The notes under the pieces: model-generated | What the model saw: only the letters and a program-made list of their open reading frames with translations | Told to the model about the DNA's origin: nothing | Databases searched by the model: none | Translations under genes and position numbers: made by a program | Source: Brasenia schreberi | Lineage: Eukaryota > Streptophyta > Magnoliopsida > Nymphaeales > Cabombaceae | NCBI GenBank assembly: GCA_036023115.1 | Contig: JAYKKT010000089.1 | Location: forward strand, 9,279,501 to 9,343,500 | Length of the DNA stretch: 64,000 nt | Direction of reading: 5' to 3' | In this document: positions 38,321-49,389 of the stretch, piece by piece | Position numbering within the stretch: the stretch's first letter is position 1 | Layout: each line of letters opens with the position of its first letter

Positions 38321-39190
38321 AACTTTCATTACATTCGGACTCTTCAATATGTCGCTAAGAGGGGATGCCCCAACACAATGCTCATAATTTGCATAATGTA
38401 TGGTATAAAATTTGACAAAAGCTTAAAACTACCCTCTTCCTTTATCTGGGCTTGAGACCGATCATGTAAGGGTGTAAGAGTGATCACTTACATGAGCAAA
38501 GTTTGAATTTATGATAATTAATATTAAAAAATACATATTACCTTTAATAAGAGACGGTTTGGAATTGCTGATTCTAGTTCCGAGATGGTTTTTAAAAATC
38601 AGGAACCATAACGAATTGGAAGGGTCCTCGGTTTCAATTAAGGTCATCATACCAATTCAACCGATTCCAATTACTAGTTGTTCTGATTCAGTTTCAGTTC
38701 TGAATGGCCGAATCGGTTTCAAAGAAACACTTACTGTTCACAAAATCCAGCCGATAAATGAACCGGGGAAGGCATTGTCTGACAGCGTCAAACTGTGGTT
38801 GAACCGGTATCAATTAAATATATATTTTTTATAATTTTATTGTATATCATATATTTAAAAAATCACAGAACCCCAAAAGTATCAAACGATGTCATTAGAT
38901 TTTATCAATTATTCACCTCCAAATGCATCGGAGACTTTTAAAACCTATTTAGGTCACTACAAGTACAAGGAAATTATCAAATTTATTATTTAAAAAATAA
39001 AAATTCTAAAAATTGGAAAATACTAAAAATATATGACTGGACGATTCCTAGTTCCGGCTGATTCCTGGTTCCGACTGACCGGTTCAACAGAGTGGTCCAT
39101 CGGTTGGAAGACAGTACATTTCTAAGCCTGTCCAGTACATTTCGTTAACCAAGTGCTAACGAAAGCATCACCTTCCTTTCAAGCTCTGGC
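38321..39190. other. Intergenic with GGTTCC-rich repeat; no gene
   Basis: Region 38,550-38,810 and 39,040-39,110 is rich in 'ggttcc', 'ccgattcc' and 'gaaccggt' words, as also seen near 11.1, 13.6, 23.1-23.3, 28.9, 51.6-51.8 and 52.3-52.6 kb. This is a degenerate dispersed repeat; class unknown. The 107-codon frame at 38,511-38,834 lies in it and is not called. Confidence 0.45.
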
Positions 39191-39200
39191 TAATTCGCCT

Positions 39201-39302
39201 CTTTTTTTGTCTCAACGTGAGGCCAAAAAAAATGCATTCCCAAGAGTCGAACTCTTGGCATATGTCAAGGGTACCAGAGCACCCTGCCGTTGAGCTACCA
39301 TC
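39201..39302 (-). mobile_element. SINE family 1 copy (internally shortened)
   Basis: T-run at 39,201-39,208, 'gaggccaaaaaaaatgca', 'gagtcgaactc' (B-box on minus strand), 'agagcaccctgccgttgagc' (A-box). The body is shorter than in other copies. No clear target duplication. Confidence 0.65.
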
Positions 39303-39383
39303 CTATTATAAATATTTAATTAAGTTTTCTCCCACTTGTTAGTGAATCTAGTACAACCTTTCTTTTTTAACTGTGCTCGAATG

Positions 39384-39505
39384 TTTTTTTATTTATAAGA
39401 AGAGGCCGAAGCCTAACACACTCACACATGCATCCTCTGAGAGTCGAACTCCCACCAACTTCAACCACGCTAGAGCACCCTGCCATTGAGCTAAAGCTCT
39501 GAGTC
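39384..39505 (-). mobile_element. SINE family 1 copy
   Basis: T-run at 39,384-39,390, 'agaggccgaagcctaacaca', 'gagtcgaactccc' (B-box on minus strand), 'agagcaccctgccattgag' (A-box), 'gctctgagtcc'. Flanks 'actgtgctcg' and 'actgttctag' are similar but not a clean target duplication. Confidence 0.75.
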
Positions 39506-39600
39506 CACTGTTCTAGGATGTATTTACCAAATGGTAAACTTGTATTGTTTGAAGGCATGCACACACACGCAGGACTGTTCACTATGGACAGAAAAAGTGT

Positions 39601-39804
39601 GTGCCATTTGCAGTAAAATATCTCATAGATGAAAGAGAAATACGATTAAGCTTCAATGATAAGAGAAAGGTTCATCTCAAACTTTACTTCCCTAATTTGC
39701 AATTTGAGAAAAATATGTGTAGAAGATTTGTGCCACTAATAAGAAGGGCTGCACAAGGGAAGTTTGCGTCTAAGGAACAAATTCGCATTGTATATGATTG
39801 ATCA
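39601..39804 (+). other. Unidentified 66-codon open frame
   Basis: Open from a GTG, with no ATG, and preceded by 'atttgcag', which could act as a splice acceptor at 39,613. The text (VKYLIDEREIRLSFNDKRKV, FVPLIRRAAQGKFASKE) looks protein-like, but I do not recognise a family. Could be a stray exon or a TE fragment. Confidence 0.2.
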
Positions 39805-39836
39805 CTTTAGTTATGCTTCGTGAATAAAGGCATATA

Positions 39837-39967
39837 CCTGGTCCACTACTTGTTGATGGCATTCTTCTGTCAGATGCTAGATGCTGTGGCATCACTGACC
39901 CATCGTCGATGTAGAAAGAGGAGGAGCGGATGGAGACAACCGCCATTGAGAACAAACACAAATCGAT
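39837..39967 (-). repeat. Inverted duplication, arm 1
   Basis: 131 bp matching the reverse complement of 40,240-40,370 with three mismatches and no indels. It covers 21 bases of leader, the ATG and the whole first coding exon through the donor G. The spacer to arm 2 is 272 bp. Confidence 0.95.
39838..39946 (-). CDS. First coding exon of an unidentified gene
   Basis: On the minus strand ATG at 39,946 starts MAVVSIRSSSFYIDDGSV, continuing through MPQHLASDRRMPS to a donor ACCAG|GTATAT at 39,838/39,837. A TATATAAA box sits at 40,124-40,131 (minus), giving a leader of roughly 150 bases if transcription starts about 30 bases later. I cannot identify the product or the next exon. SINEs have landed in the DNA downstream (39.2-39.5 kb), so the gene may be interrupted. 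An inverted copy of this exon lies at 40,240-40,370. Confidence 0.4.
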
Positions 39968-40123
39968 GACAGACGGAGCTAGGGAGAGAAAAGGTTGAGG
40001 GAGACCATCGATCGAATGAAGGGAAGCAGTGAACTGGAAGAATCCGGGTCAATGGTGATCGCTCAATCGCAGAGAGAGAGAAAGTGAAGGGAGGAGGAGG
40101 AGGAGAGGCGGATAATATTTGGA

Positions 40124-40131
40124 TTTATATA
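40124..40131 (-). promoter_or_regulatory. TATA box candidate
   Basis: TATATAAA on the minus strand, about 180 bases upstream of the ATG at 39,946, followed by a CT-rich leader. It lies in the spacer between the inverted arms, so it drives towards arm 1 only. Confidence 0.4.
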
Positions 40132-40220
40132 CCATCTTTTTCAGCTGCTCGTCTTGATCTAATCTAAATCCACATTCTCTATATAGAGAGAGAGGGAAAA
40201 CTAGATATTGCATACCTACT

Positions 40221-40390
40221 CATTCATATATCAATATATATCGATTTGTGTTTGTTCTCAATGGCGGTGGTCTCCATCTGCTCCTCCTCTTTCTACATCG
40301 ACGATGGGTCAGTGATGCCACAGCATCTAGCATCTGACAGAAGAATGCCATCAAGAAGTAGTGGACCAGGAATATATTGATATATGAATG
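40221..40390 (+). repeat. Inverted duplication, arm 2, framed by 19-bp inverted repeat
   Basis: Arm 2 (40,240-40,370) encodes MAVVSICSSSFYIDDGSV from ATG 40,261 and stops shortly after arm 1's donor position. It is enclosed exactly by cattcatatatcaatatat (40,221-40,239) and its perfect reverse complement (40,372-40,390). The outer repeat looks like one AT-rich palindrome split at its centre by the inserted exon copy. Confidence 0.92.
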
Positions 40391-41838
40391 ATAAAGTTCT
40401 CTGACATTATATACTTTTAAAGAACTCCATCAAACCTAATAAGAAAAAGGTATATAAAAGTATACGATATGCATGCTATATAAAGAATATAGATATTAAG
40501 TAATACTTTTTACATATTGAATCGAATCCAACCCAGACCAGGTCCTAATCCAAAGAATACAACCCGAAGAAAAATTGAATTTGATTCAGGTCATGCTATT
40601 TTTGACCTGAACCCAATCCGATTTGCCACCCGTACTGAAAAGGTTAAGAGTGGGCGAGAGGGCAGGTACGGGATAGGTTAACTCGTAATCCCATACACGA
40701 ACCTCAAATACCCACCCTCATACCAGCTCGCTCAAAACCTGGCGAGAAAAAGAAACAGCTGCCAACTCACCCTGACTGTCCCCGAGAATGTGATGTGTAA
40801 GGAGGACGTTATGGGATATGTATATATGTATGTTTATGTACATACATAAACATATATATATATATATATATATATAAATAATAGAGAGAGATTTGATCAA
40901 GAATGGGCACCTGCTGGGTCGGGTGCCTGTTATCCTGTACCAGATCCAAGATATTTAGGTTCTCCCTGAAACAAACTTCTTCTATACTTCTGTCTGCAAT
41001 CACATTACTGTTGAATAGGTACAACTATAGCAAGAAAATCAGAGAAAAATGATTAGAGAAAACTCGAAGAAGCTACCATTCTTGTAATAGCCATTGTGTC
41101 ACTTCTTTTTTGGAAAGGCAGCCATTGTGTTATAATTATGAGGAAGTACCTCTTCCAACCTTGTGTTGAAGTAAATATTTAAGGCAACTTGACATAGAAG
41201 CCTTCTCTCGGATCAAGAGGATAAATCAGAGACTTTCAGTAAGAACCCTTCAAGATTAAGGAGGTTACAAGTTCGATACCCGTCGTATACACCCCTAGAA
41301 ACGGTTTCGGTGTTCAGTTTGCCAATGCGAAGTGTAACAAGAATTATCTTCCTATGTCCAAATCATTGTTTTATGCATATATCTAGTGTTTTATATCTGT
41401 AACCATTAGCACAATGCTAATTTCTCTTATGATCCCATCGCAGATAAGTTTTTGTGTAACGAGACAGCCATCTCAATATCTTCTTCGTTTTTGTTCCTTC
41501 CTAATCTAGTTCAAAGCATGGTCAACCCAGTTTAGGGGTAAAGCTCTCTCATCGTGTGGGTTTTCTCCGTTATCAAGACTCGAACTTGAGACCTTGCTCA
41601 AGGGAGACAAGTCACTTGAACCAACCAAGCATTGGTCATGTCATTGCTACAAGAACCTTTTTTGTTTTTGGTTCTGCATGAAAAAACTTCAAACCACAAA
41701 ATATCATGCATAAATATTTGGCTTTTAAGAGAACACATATTTATTTGAATAAAAGTAAAGGTTGCTCTAAACCTGGCCCAAAAATTAGACACAAAAATCT
41801 TGGTCTTGCATCAAAGATTAGGCACCTCGGGTCAGCCC
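40391..41838. other. Intergenic, no gene recognised
   Basis: An (AT)n tract is at about 40,853-40,875. tRNA-like B-box words near 41,265-41,290 ('caagttcgatacc') and 41,570-41,590 hint at further diverged SINEs. No coding domain. Confidence 0.45.
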
Positions 41839-42010
41839 AGTGATGGATCTACATTGAGCCGAGGTGGGTGTTCATTCCCATTGAAATTTGGAAAATCAAC
41901 TTAAAGTCTATAGCCCATGGTGAGATCCATGGGCTATAATACATAGTTTGCCCTATCCGAAATCATTCAAGAGGTTATTTGCCCTAAAAGAGTTTCTAGA
42001 TCCGTCACTG
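41839..42010 (+). mobile_element. hAT-like MITE
   Basis: Bounded by 'cagtgatggatctacattga' and the inverted 'tttctagatccgtcactg'. Internal 'gccgaggtggg' matches the members at 20.2 and 23.6 kb. It contains a perfect 12-bp hairpin stem (41,909-41,920 with 41,927-41,938). The 8-bp flanks do not match, so the target duplication is lost or the ends are slightly misplaced. Confidence 0.65.
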
Positions 42011-42410
42011 GGAGTATGGGCCGACCAAAGTAATCCAATAAAAAAGAGTATGCTCAAAGTACCAAAACCTGACCTTGACCCGATTAGGATGGCTCTGGGT
42101 TCTAAAAGGATGTTCTGAAGAAGAAAGGACAGGGTCAGGATCGACCTGTTTTTGACCCGAACTCGATCCATCGACCCAATTTGCCACCCTCGAAGGGCCA
42201 TAAGAAAGCCTTGCAGTGAGCAGTGGGACCCAACGACCTCCTTTCCTTTCCTTTCCTCTACGTGGGAACCACCCAAAATTGAACCGTTACTCCAACGGTC
42301 TAAAGGAAATATTTTTCAAATTCTCCCCCACCTCACCACGGAGTTACCGTAGCAACGAGAAACCACCTGAAGTCCGAAGAAAAGTCTCTCTCAGTCTCTC
42401 TCTCTCAGCG
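42011..42410 (+). promoter_or_regulatory. Upstream region and leader of the DUF936 gene
   Basis: The first part (to about 42,190) is a dispersed 'gacccgaactcgatcc', 'gacccaatttgccacc' type repeat. From about 42,220 the sequence is CT-rich ('tttcctttcctttcc', 'ctctctcagtctctctctc') and runs to the ATG at 42,411, as is usual for plant leaders. No confident TATA box. Confidence 0.4.
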
Positions 42411-44977
42411 ATGGCATCGCTAGAACCAGGGATTTTGCTGAAGCTACTGGACGCCATGAACACAGGCACGAAGGCCACTGGAGAACACAGATCATCTCTA
42501 TTGCAGGTCACCGACATCGTCCCGGCTGATCTCGACGAGAAGAATCTGTTGCCTAAGCATGGTTTCTACATCAAAGTGTCCGACTCGTCGCATTCGATCT
42601 ACGTGACTCTTCCCCTCGATCAGGATGATCTTGTTCTTAGCAACAAGATCCATCTCGGGCAGTTCATTCACATCGATAGGTTGGAGCCAGCATCACCAGT
42701 CCCGCTCCTTCGAGGCACAAAGCCGATTCCGGGAAGGCACCCGCTGCTAGGCACGCCCGAACCGATCATGGGTTTGAGAGAGAAAGGGGAGAGATGGATG
42801 GATGGGAGGAGTAAGAAGATTCGTAGCGCAATCCATCAACGTGGTTCGTGGAGTCAGGACGGTGAACAGTCCGCCGGTCCCGTGATCAAGCCAATCCCGA
42901 TGGTTCTTGAGCAGAGCACACCCGTTAAGGAAAAGGGCAGCAGTCGCCCCGCTTCCCCACTGATCAGAGTGAAATTCGAGAGCTCGAATAGGGCTTCTGT
43001 TTGTGGTTCTCTGTTTGATAGGATTGGGGATTCAAGGAGAGATACTCCGATCGTGGCTCGAAAGAGTTGTGTGGTGATGGAATCTGATACCAAGATTCAG
43101 AGGAGCAGGAGCGTTGGTGATCGGCTGCAGCCAAGGAATCCGAAATCGCCATTTAATTCTGTAGGTACATTACATAATGGTAATTGCATGGTGCTTGAAA
43201 TCCATTTTCCTTTCATCCTGAATGACCCAGCTGATAGTTACATATTAGTTACTCATGAAGATTGATTTCCATTGACAAAACAACAAATGGCTTCTCTAAT
43301 GAAAACCAAAACCAAGCATTTTAGACTACGAAGTGGGGTAGGCTAAGTGAATTACAGATTCTTAGTCCCTGCAAGAGTAATGCAAAGAATTATTTCTGAA
43401 TTTATATAATCCATATAATTATATGTACCATTTTTTCCACCGACTGTTTAAATATTGCATGCTTAATGTTGCAGGCATGAAGTTTCATTAAAGAAAATGT
43501 TCCTTTTCTGTTTTATTGATTCCTTGTTTATTGTGATGCCTGACGAGAGTTTTGGTTAAGGATCACAAAGGAGCCCTCACTCTCATGTCTTCTCCCTTCC
43601 CTTCTTTTGAAAGCATACCCATAAAAAAACAGTACGGATAGAGATTGAGCAACTAATGCTCTTCGTTTCATCACCAAGGCCCAGATTGTTGTCTTGCTCT
43701 TCTGTATGTGTTTATTAGATTTTGAGTTGCAATTGAACATTTGACAGGAGAGAAAGGCACCAGCAACACCAGTGCCAGCCGAGTCGAAGACACAAAGAGA
43801 ATTATCTTCTTTGACCTCTCCCTGTCATGCAGAGAAAGTAAGCTCTAGCACAATGGTTCCACCACAATCAAAGGTTGACGGCACGGGATCCAAGAACACC
43901 AAGAGCCATCTCTTATCATTGCCAGGGAAACTCTCTTCACTGGGAAAAGTAAGCTTCAATATCTTCCTTTAACGAACTCATGACCTTTCGACTTGAAGTT
44001 TTTTAGAGTGGAATCGTCCCTATCCGTGACGCTGTAGCTCTTTGTGCTTCCTTTCAGTACTTACCTCAAAAGTACCAGTTACACTGGAGGCTCTAACATA
44101 AAGTCTTATCTGATTGACAGGAGGCCATACAACAGAGAGAGACGGCACAGAGAATTGCACTCCAGGCACTAAGAGATGCATCTGCAACTGAAAACGTTGT
44201 TCGAGTCCTCAAGTATGTTATGAAATTCAATCATTTTGTTTCTCGTTTGACTCTTTCACAATGTGATAGATGCTTCTGCAACTGAGGTTTGCTTACTTTG
44301 TTGTTTCTTATCACAGGATGCTTTCTGATTTATGCTCAACGGCTAGACCCGATGATCCTGCTGATGCATTTGATCAGTTTCTGAATTTACATCGGCAGAT
44401 TACACAAGCCGTGATCGACATGAAATCGATCCTTGCTGCAACTTCGACGAATATTCATTTGAAGGATCATGATCCGCCTGTTTTGAGTGAAATCGAGCAG
44501 AATTCTGCTGATAATTGTGGGTTACTAAAAAGAAGCACTCGTTCTGCAAAGAAAGCAGTGTCTCAATCTGTTTCACTGGCTTCAGAGAAACCCAGCAATG
44601 AATCAAAAACAGGAAACTTTCTGAAGTCCATTTTGCATCAGAAAGCAAGAGAGTCTAGGAATCAAGTAACAACTGAGAGTGAGTGTATGGTTAGGCCTTC
44701 TTGCTTGTCGAATCTTATTAAACTCGGAAAGCAGATAGAGGCAGAGGCTGGGAATTGGTTCATGGAGTTTCTGGAGAAGTCTGTGGAAAATGGTATGAAA
44801 AGATCAAGGGTAACTATGAATTATGAAGGGCGAAAAGGTACCTTCTGCCCTCAATCTCTTATACTCAAAGTTATAAATTGGGTAGAGATGGAGCAGTCTG
44901 ATTCCAGCAAAGGGCCTCTTCATCCCAAAGCTTCAGTGATTGCAAGAAAGTTGAGGATCAAAGCAAAAAATCCATGA
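42411..44977 (+). CDS. DUF936 family protein
   Basis: Plant-specific DUF936 protein; molecular function not established. Four exons by splice-site reading: 42,411-43,160 (donor TCT|GTAGGT), 43,748-43,948 (acceptor ttgacag, donor AAA|GTAAGC), 44,121-44,212 (acceptor ttgacag, donor AA|GTATGT), 44,317-44,977 (acceptor tcacag, TGA). The phases agree and give 567 residues. The N-terminal domain has the family text [75 protein letters not shown] and [15 protein letters not shown]. The middle is serine-rich and basic. The C-terminal part has [17 protein letters not shown] and [18 protein letters not shown], then [20 protein letters not shown], as in other members. Frame and splice sites are intact. 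Confidence 0.9.
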
Positions 44978-47534
44978 TCATCATTATGTATTAATTTGTT
45001 CAGTCCATTCATATTTCGTTTATTCAGCCATTACAAGGGACAATCAAGGGAGTTGTACCATGTGCCATCGTTATCTTATATGATATCGACTTGAGATGAT
45101 GGTAGAATCATCATTCATTATGTAAGGCGTGCCATTTTTCTTTTAGTGTAGACGTATTAAATAAGAATTTATGCAGCACTCAGAGTGATGGCTCACCTGG
45201 CTAGGGACTCTGAGTGTATGATATCTACTCGCAAGTTGCTGATCGTGAGTTCTAAACCTGGCTAGGGACAATCAAGGGCGTTGTACCATGTGCCATCGTT
45301 ATCCAAGATATTATTTCATGTTTCTATGTTTTTTATGTTCATCATTCTTCTTGAATTTTGATATGAAGCCAACACTTTTTCTCTTTCATCCAAAGTCTTC
45401 CCCCATTAACTTCTTCATATTAGATGAAACCTTTCTTAGTTTACTACGAGAAAAAGGAAAAAAATTATGTTTAATATGCGTTGGTTTTAACACCATTCAT
45501 TGTGTGCCAAGTTGCCCTGCGATGATTGGAGTTCATCGAACTTGCTCAAAATATCCTTCGCAGGAAGTTCTGTTTTTAATTTTATTTGTTATGCGGGAGA
45601 AACATTTCAATTATAACCCCAAGAATAGTCTCAGTGCCTATTCTCGCGCTGACTTGCAAAAAGGATAACACTTATGGGAGTTTAACCCCATGAAACTTAC
45701 TTGCAACGCAACAAAATATAAGATTTCCCGGCTTCTCATGCATGTTTTTAAACCCTAATCAATTCCTGCATAAGGTGCAGACAAGAGTAAGCAACACAAG
45801 GACTTACCATGAACTAGAAGTGGTCTCGCCTAAGCATCTTGTGCATTTGGTTAATGATAGAAGGATGGGTGGGAATCATGACGAAAGATCCAGCGAACCA
45901 TTTGGTGCGATATGATGCATCAATGCTAGAAGGATACAACTCTTCAAAAGAATTGAACAGCTAGTATAGAACTTTTTGGATTTTCTTTTTCTGGTTTCGG
46001 GTAAGTCGGCAGCCTCAGCTCGCCTGCAAGTAGGTCCATCACTGTACTTGTTAATCGAATCACTTCGTTATAGTAAAAAAAGAGAAGATAATAAACTTCC
46101 TTTACCAAGACATAATAAAGTCTACATTCTTTCAATTTTCATTTCATATATGTATGATATCTTTTTGGAATTCAATAACTTAATATTGTTATTAAATGTG
46201 TTGCCATAAGAATATCTCCAAAGATGTTGTGGTTAAGCCACCTAGGAAATGCAATGCTTGCTATGGTACATGTCACAATAAAAGAAACTGCAAAAATATG
46301 CTTGGTATATTTTAATTCTTGAGCTTCTTTTGTTTACGTTTTTTATGATAGCATGACTGCTAAGTTATCATATCTTACTATTAATTGTTAGTATTTTAGG
46401 TGTGGTGGAAGAGCTAAATGAAGATCATTGGCAATGTTGGGAACAAAATTCAATTTCTATGTTTATTTGATTAACAAATATCAAATATTGACGACTTTTT
46501 GTTATATAGTTCAATCACTTCTTCATGTATGTTATAGGCCCTGGTATATGCCAGCAATTTATCTTATCTCACTAGTAGATCATAATCTTTCATAGTGTAC
46601 ATTGCATATTAGATAAGATCACTTGTTTTTGATATCAAATCTATCATAGTTCACATTACAAATCAGATCACTTACATTAGGCTACGTAATTGGGAAGCTG
46701 GTAAAGGCCACACATAAGAAGAATGTGCCTTGCTTGTTTGTTCTTGAAGATGTTTTATCCTAAGATATTTCAACTATTGCTTTGTTTATGTTAATTGGAG
46801 TGCAACCTTGCATGTGCATACTATGGATTGTTATGGAGTATTGGCTTGCAGTTGCAATTGGAATGTCTTGAGTGTTGGCTTCTTATGCAGGTTGACGTGA
46901 GATTTTCCTGCCTATCATGCTTTAGTGGGTTGCTCTCAATCCTTTCGATGACCTATGTTGAAGGGATCCTATCATGTATGACCTTGTATCATCGATTGCA
47001 CAAGGTCCACAATAACAACAAAAAAAAGATTCTCAAAATATGGGGTCCTCATTGGTGTAACTTAAGGGTCGTACATGTATAAAAAATAACAAATTTCTTT
47101 TCTTTTTTGCTTTTCTTTTAATCAAGTGTTTTTGTTGGCTTTACTCAAGTCCATTAATTTAGAAGAAATTATGTTGGACATGACCATAATTAGTTAACGC
47201 TCATGTAAGGGATCACTCTTGCATGATTGATCTAGCACCCAAATAAAGGAAGACAGTTATGTTAGGCTTCCAATAGCTAGCTTAAAGCTTATCGGATTTA
47301 TCTATAGGGTGGTTCTTCTAAACGATGCCTTGTACAATCTAAATACAGTAGCAAGTAAGCAAGAGCCTTTATATATTTGCTCAGATGTAATGGATTAATT
47401 ATAAAGAGGGTTTTCTTATTTTTGATGAGTATAAGTTTAAACAAATTGCATAGAAGGTCTCCATATTTTCAGCATAAATGGATGGGGAAATAAGGAGCAT
47501 ACTCCTAAATAATAAAATTTATATTGTTATTTAG
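44978..47534. other. 3' flank of DUF936 gene and intergenic DNA
   Basis: The first 300 bases probably hold the 3' UTR and a local 39-bp direct repeat. Beyond, 126- and 95-codon frames (45,288-45,668; 46,795-47,082) lack recognisable domains. AT-rich; nothing else supported. Confidence 0.45.
45037..45303. repeat. 39-bp direct repeat flanking a SINE-like segment
   Basis: The stretch from 'gggacaatcaaggg' to 'catgtgccatcgttatc' occurs at 45,037-45,075 and 45,265-45,303 with one mismatch (A/C). Between them lies SINE family 2-like text: 'gatggctcacctggctaggg' and 'gatcgtgagttctaaac'. The repeat is longer than a normal SINE target duplication. Confidence 0.75.
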
Positions 47535-49299
47535 AATATCATAATATTAACCAATAAGGTGATAGAGGTGGTAGATATTATGATTAGCGGAAAGATTCAC
47601 AATCTATATTTAAAAGAGACAAAGTGAATTGGAGAAAAATTAAAGAAGATTGAGAATATATGTTTTAAATTATGAAACTTAGGAAAGTAAAATGATTGAA
47701 ATGAAGTTAGTATTATTGTAAATAAAGATCTAAAAGATAGTTGATTTGTTTAGAAAGAGATCTAAATGGAGATGATAAACATATATTAGGATATTAAGGA
47801 ATTCATGACAATTATGGGTTTAAAGATTTAAATGAAGAAGGTAAGGAAATTTTAAATTGTGTTATGGTATATGATCTCTTTTTAGACAATACAATTTTTA
47901 GAGAACAAGATGAAAATTTAATTATTTATAAGAGTAGCTTGTCACAAACACAAATTAATTATTTTGTCTATAAGAGAAAAGATAGATAATGTTATAAGTA
48001 TAGTAAGGTAATTTCAAGAGAAAGCTTAACTACCCATCATCGACTTTTAGTTATTGATTTGTAAGTTAAAATATGGACAAAGAATGCATAGAGAAACTCA
48101 AACTAAATGATGAAATCTCAAAAATGAAAAAAAAAAGATAGATTTAAGTAGAAAGATCTTCAAAGAGATACTTGGAATTATGTAAATAGTGCTTATGATA
48201 TGTGTACTAATATAACAAAATATACAAGAAAAGTAGCAAAAGATATGTTAGGTAAATCTAAGTAAGGTGTATCGGCACAAAAAGAAGCTTGATGGTTGAG
48301 TGAGGTGGTGTAAGATAAGATATATAAATTGCATTATGCTAATAAGATTAGTGAAACTTTGAAGGCTTATAAGAAAACAAAGAAAGAAGTGGAAAAATCC
48401 TGTTAGTGAAGCAAAAGTTAAAATTTGAAAAGATTTATATAAAAAGCTCAACTCATAAGATGGTGAGAAATATTTTTAGTATAGTTAATGCTAAAGATAA
48501 GAAAACTAAGGATTCTACTTTTGTTAGATATATCAAAAATGAGGATGAGAAGATTCTAGTGGCAAGTGATGATATTAAAGTAGATGAAAATTTTATTTTC
48601 ATAATCATCAACATATACATTAGAAAGTAAAGGCTTCTGACTTAGTAGAACAAAGACAAAATATATGGAATGTAAGTTTGATCATTTGGTTACTTCAAAG
48701 TATATAGAAATTAAAATTGACACATATTGCATCCCCCAAAAGAAAAGTTTTAAATACCTAGGGTCAATTTTCCAGAATAACAGAAGAATTGATGGAGATG
48801 TTATACATAAAATTAATGCAGGATGATTAAAATAGAGAAGAGCATAAGGTATTCTTTGTGACAAGAAGATACCATTAAAGTTAAAAGGTAAATATTATAG
48901 AACAACAATTAGACCTACCATGTTTTATGGTTCTTAGTGTTGGACACTTAATCATCGATATCTACAAAAGATGTCTGTGACAGAAATGAATATGTTGACA
49001 TGAATGAGTGGTCATATACATAATGAGGTTGAGTGACACCAATAGATGATAAAACGAGAGAATATCGTTTAAGATGGTTTGGACATATAGAAAGAAGATC
49101 AAAAGAAGCGCATGTAAAAATACTAAGTATTGTTGATTAGGTTGAGGATGACCACAAAAGTGTTGGAAAGAAACAATAAAGAATGATCTAGCTTAGGTTG
49201 AGTTAACTGCTATTATGACACATAATAGGGCTATGTGAAACAAAGAATCCATGTAATTGACCCTATCTAGTATGGAAAAAGGTTTAGTTGTTATTGTTG
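47535..49299 (+). mobile_element. RTE-like LINE, copy A (endonuclease plus C-terminal part)
   Basis: With many stops and frame changes the plus strand translates into the order of a plant RTE-type LINE: endonuclease text (VIEVVDIMI, IGEKLKKIENICFKL, GKEILNCVMVYDLFL, FREQDENLIIYKS, VISRESLTTHHRLLVIDL), a linker (IFSIVNAKDKKTKDSTFVRY, IKNEDEKILVASDDI), then the C-terminal segment (RTKTKYMECKF, IPQKKSFKYLGSI, KIPLKLKGKYYRTTIRPTMF). The reverse transcriptase core is missing, deleted between about 48,600 and 48,640. It ends with 'ttgttattgttg', the short simple tail typical of RTE elements. Dead copy. Confidence 0.75.
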
Positions 49300-49389
49300 A
49301 AGGTTTTTAACAAAAATATAAATGCTAATATTAGCTTAAGAAAGCTAACCAAATCAAAAGAGTACATAAACTGTATTTTTTATTGATAT

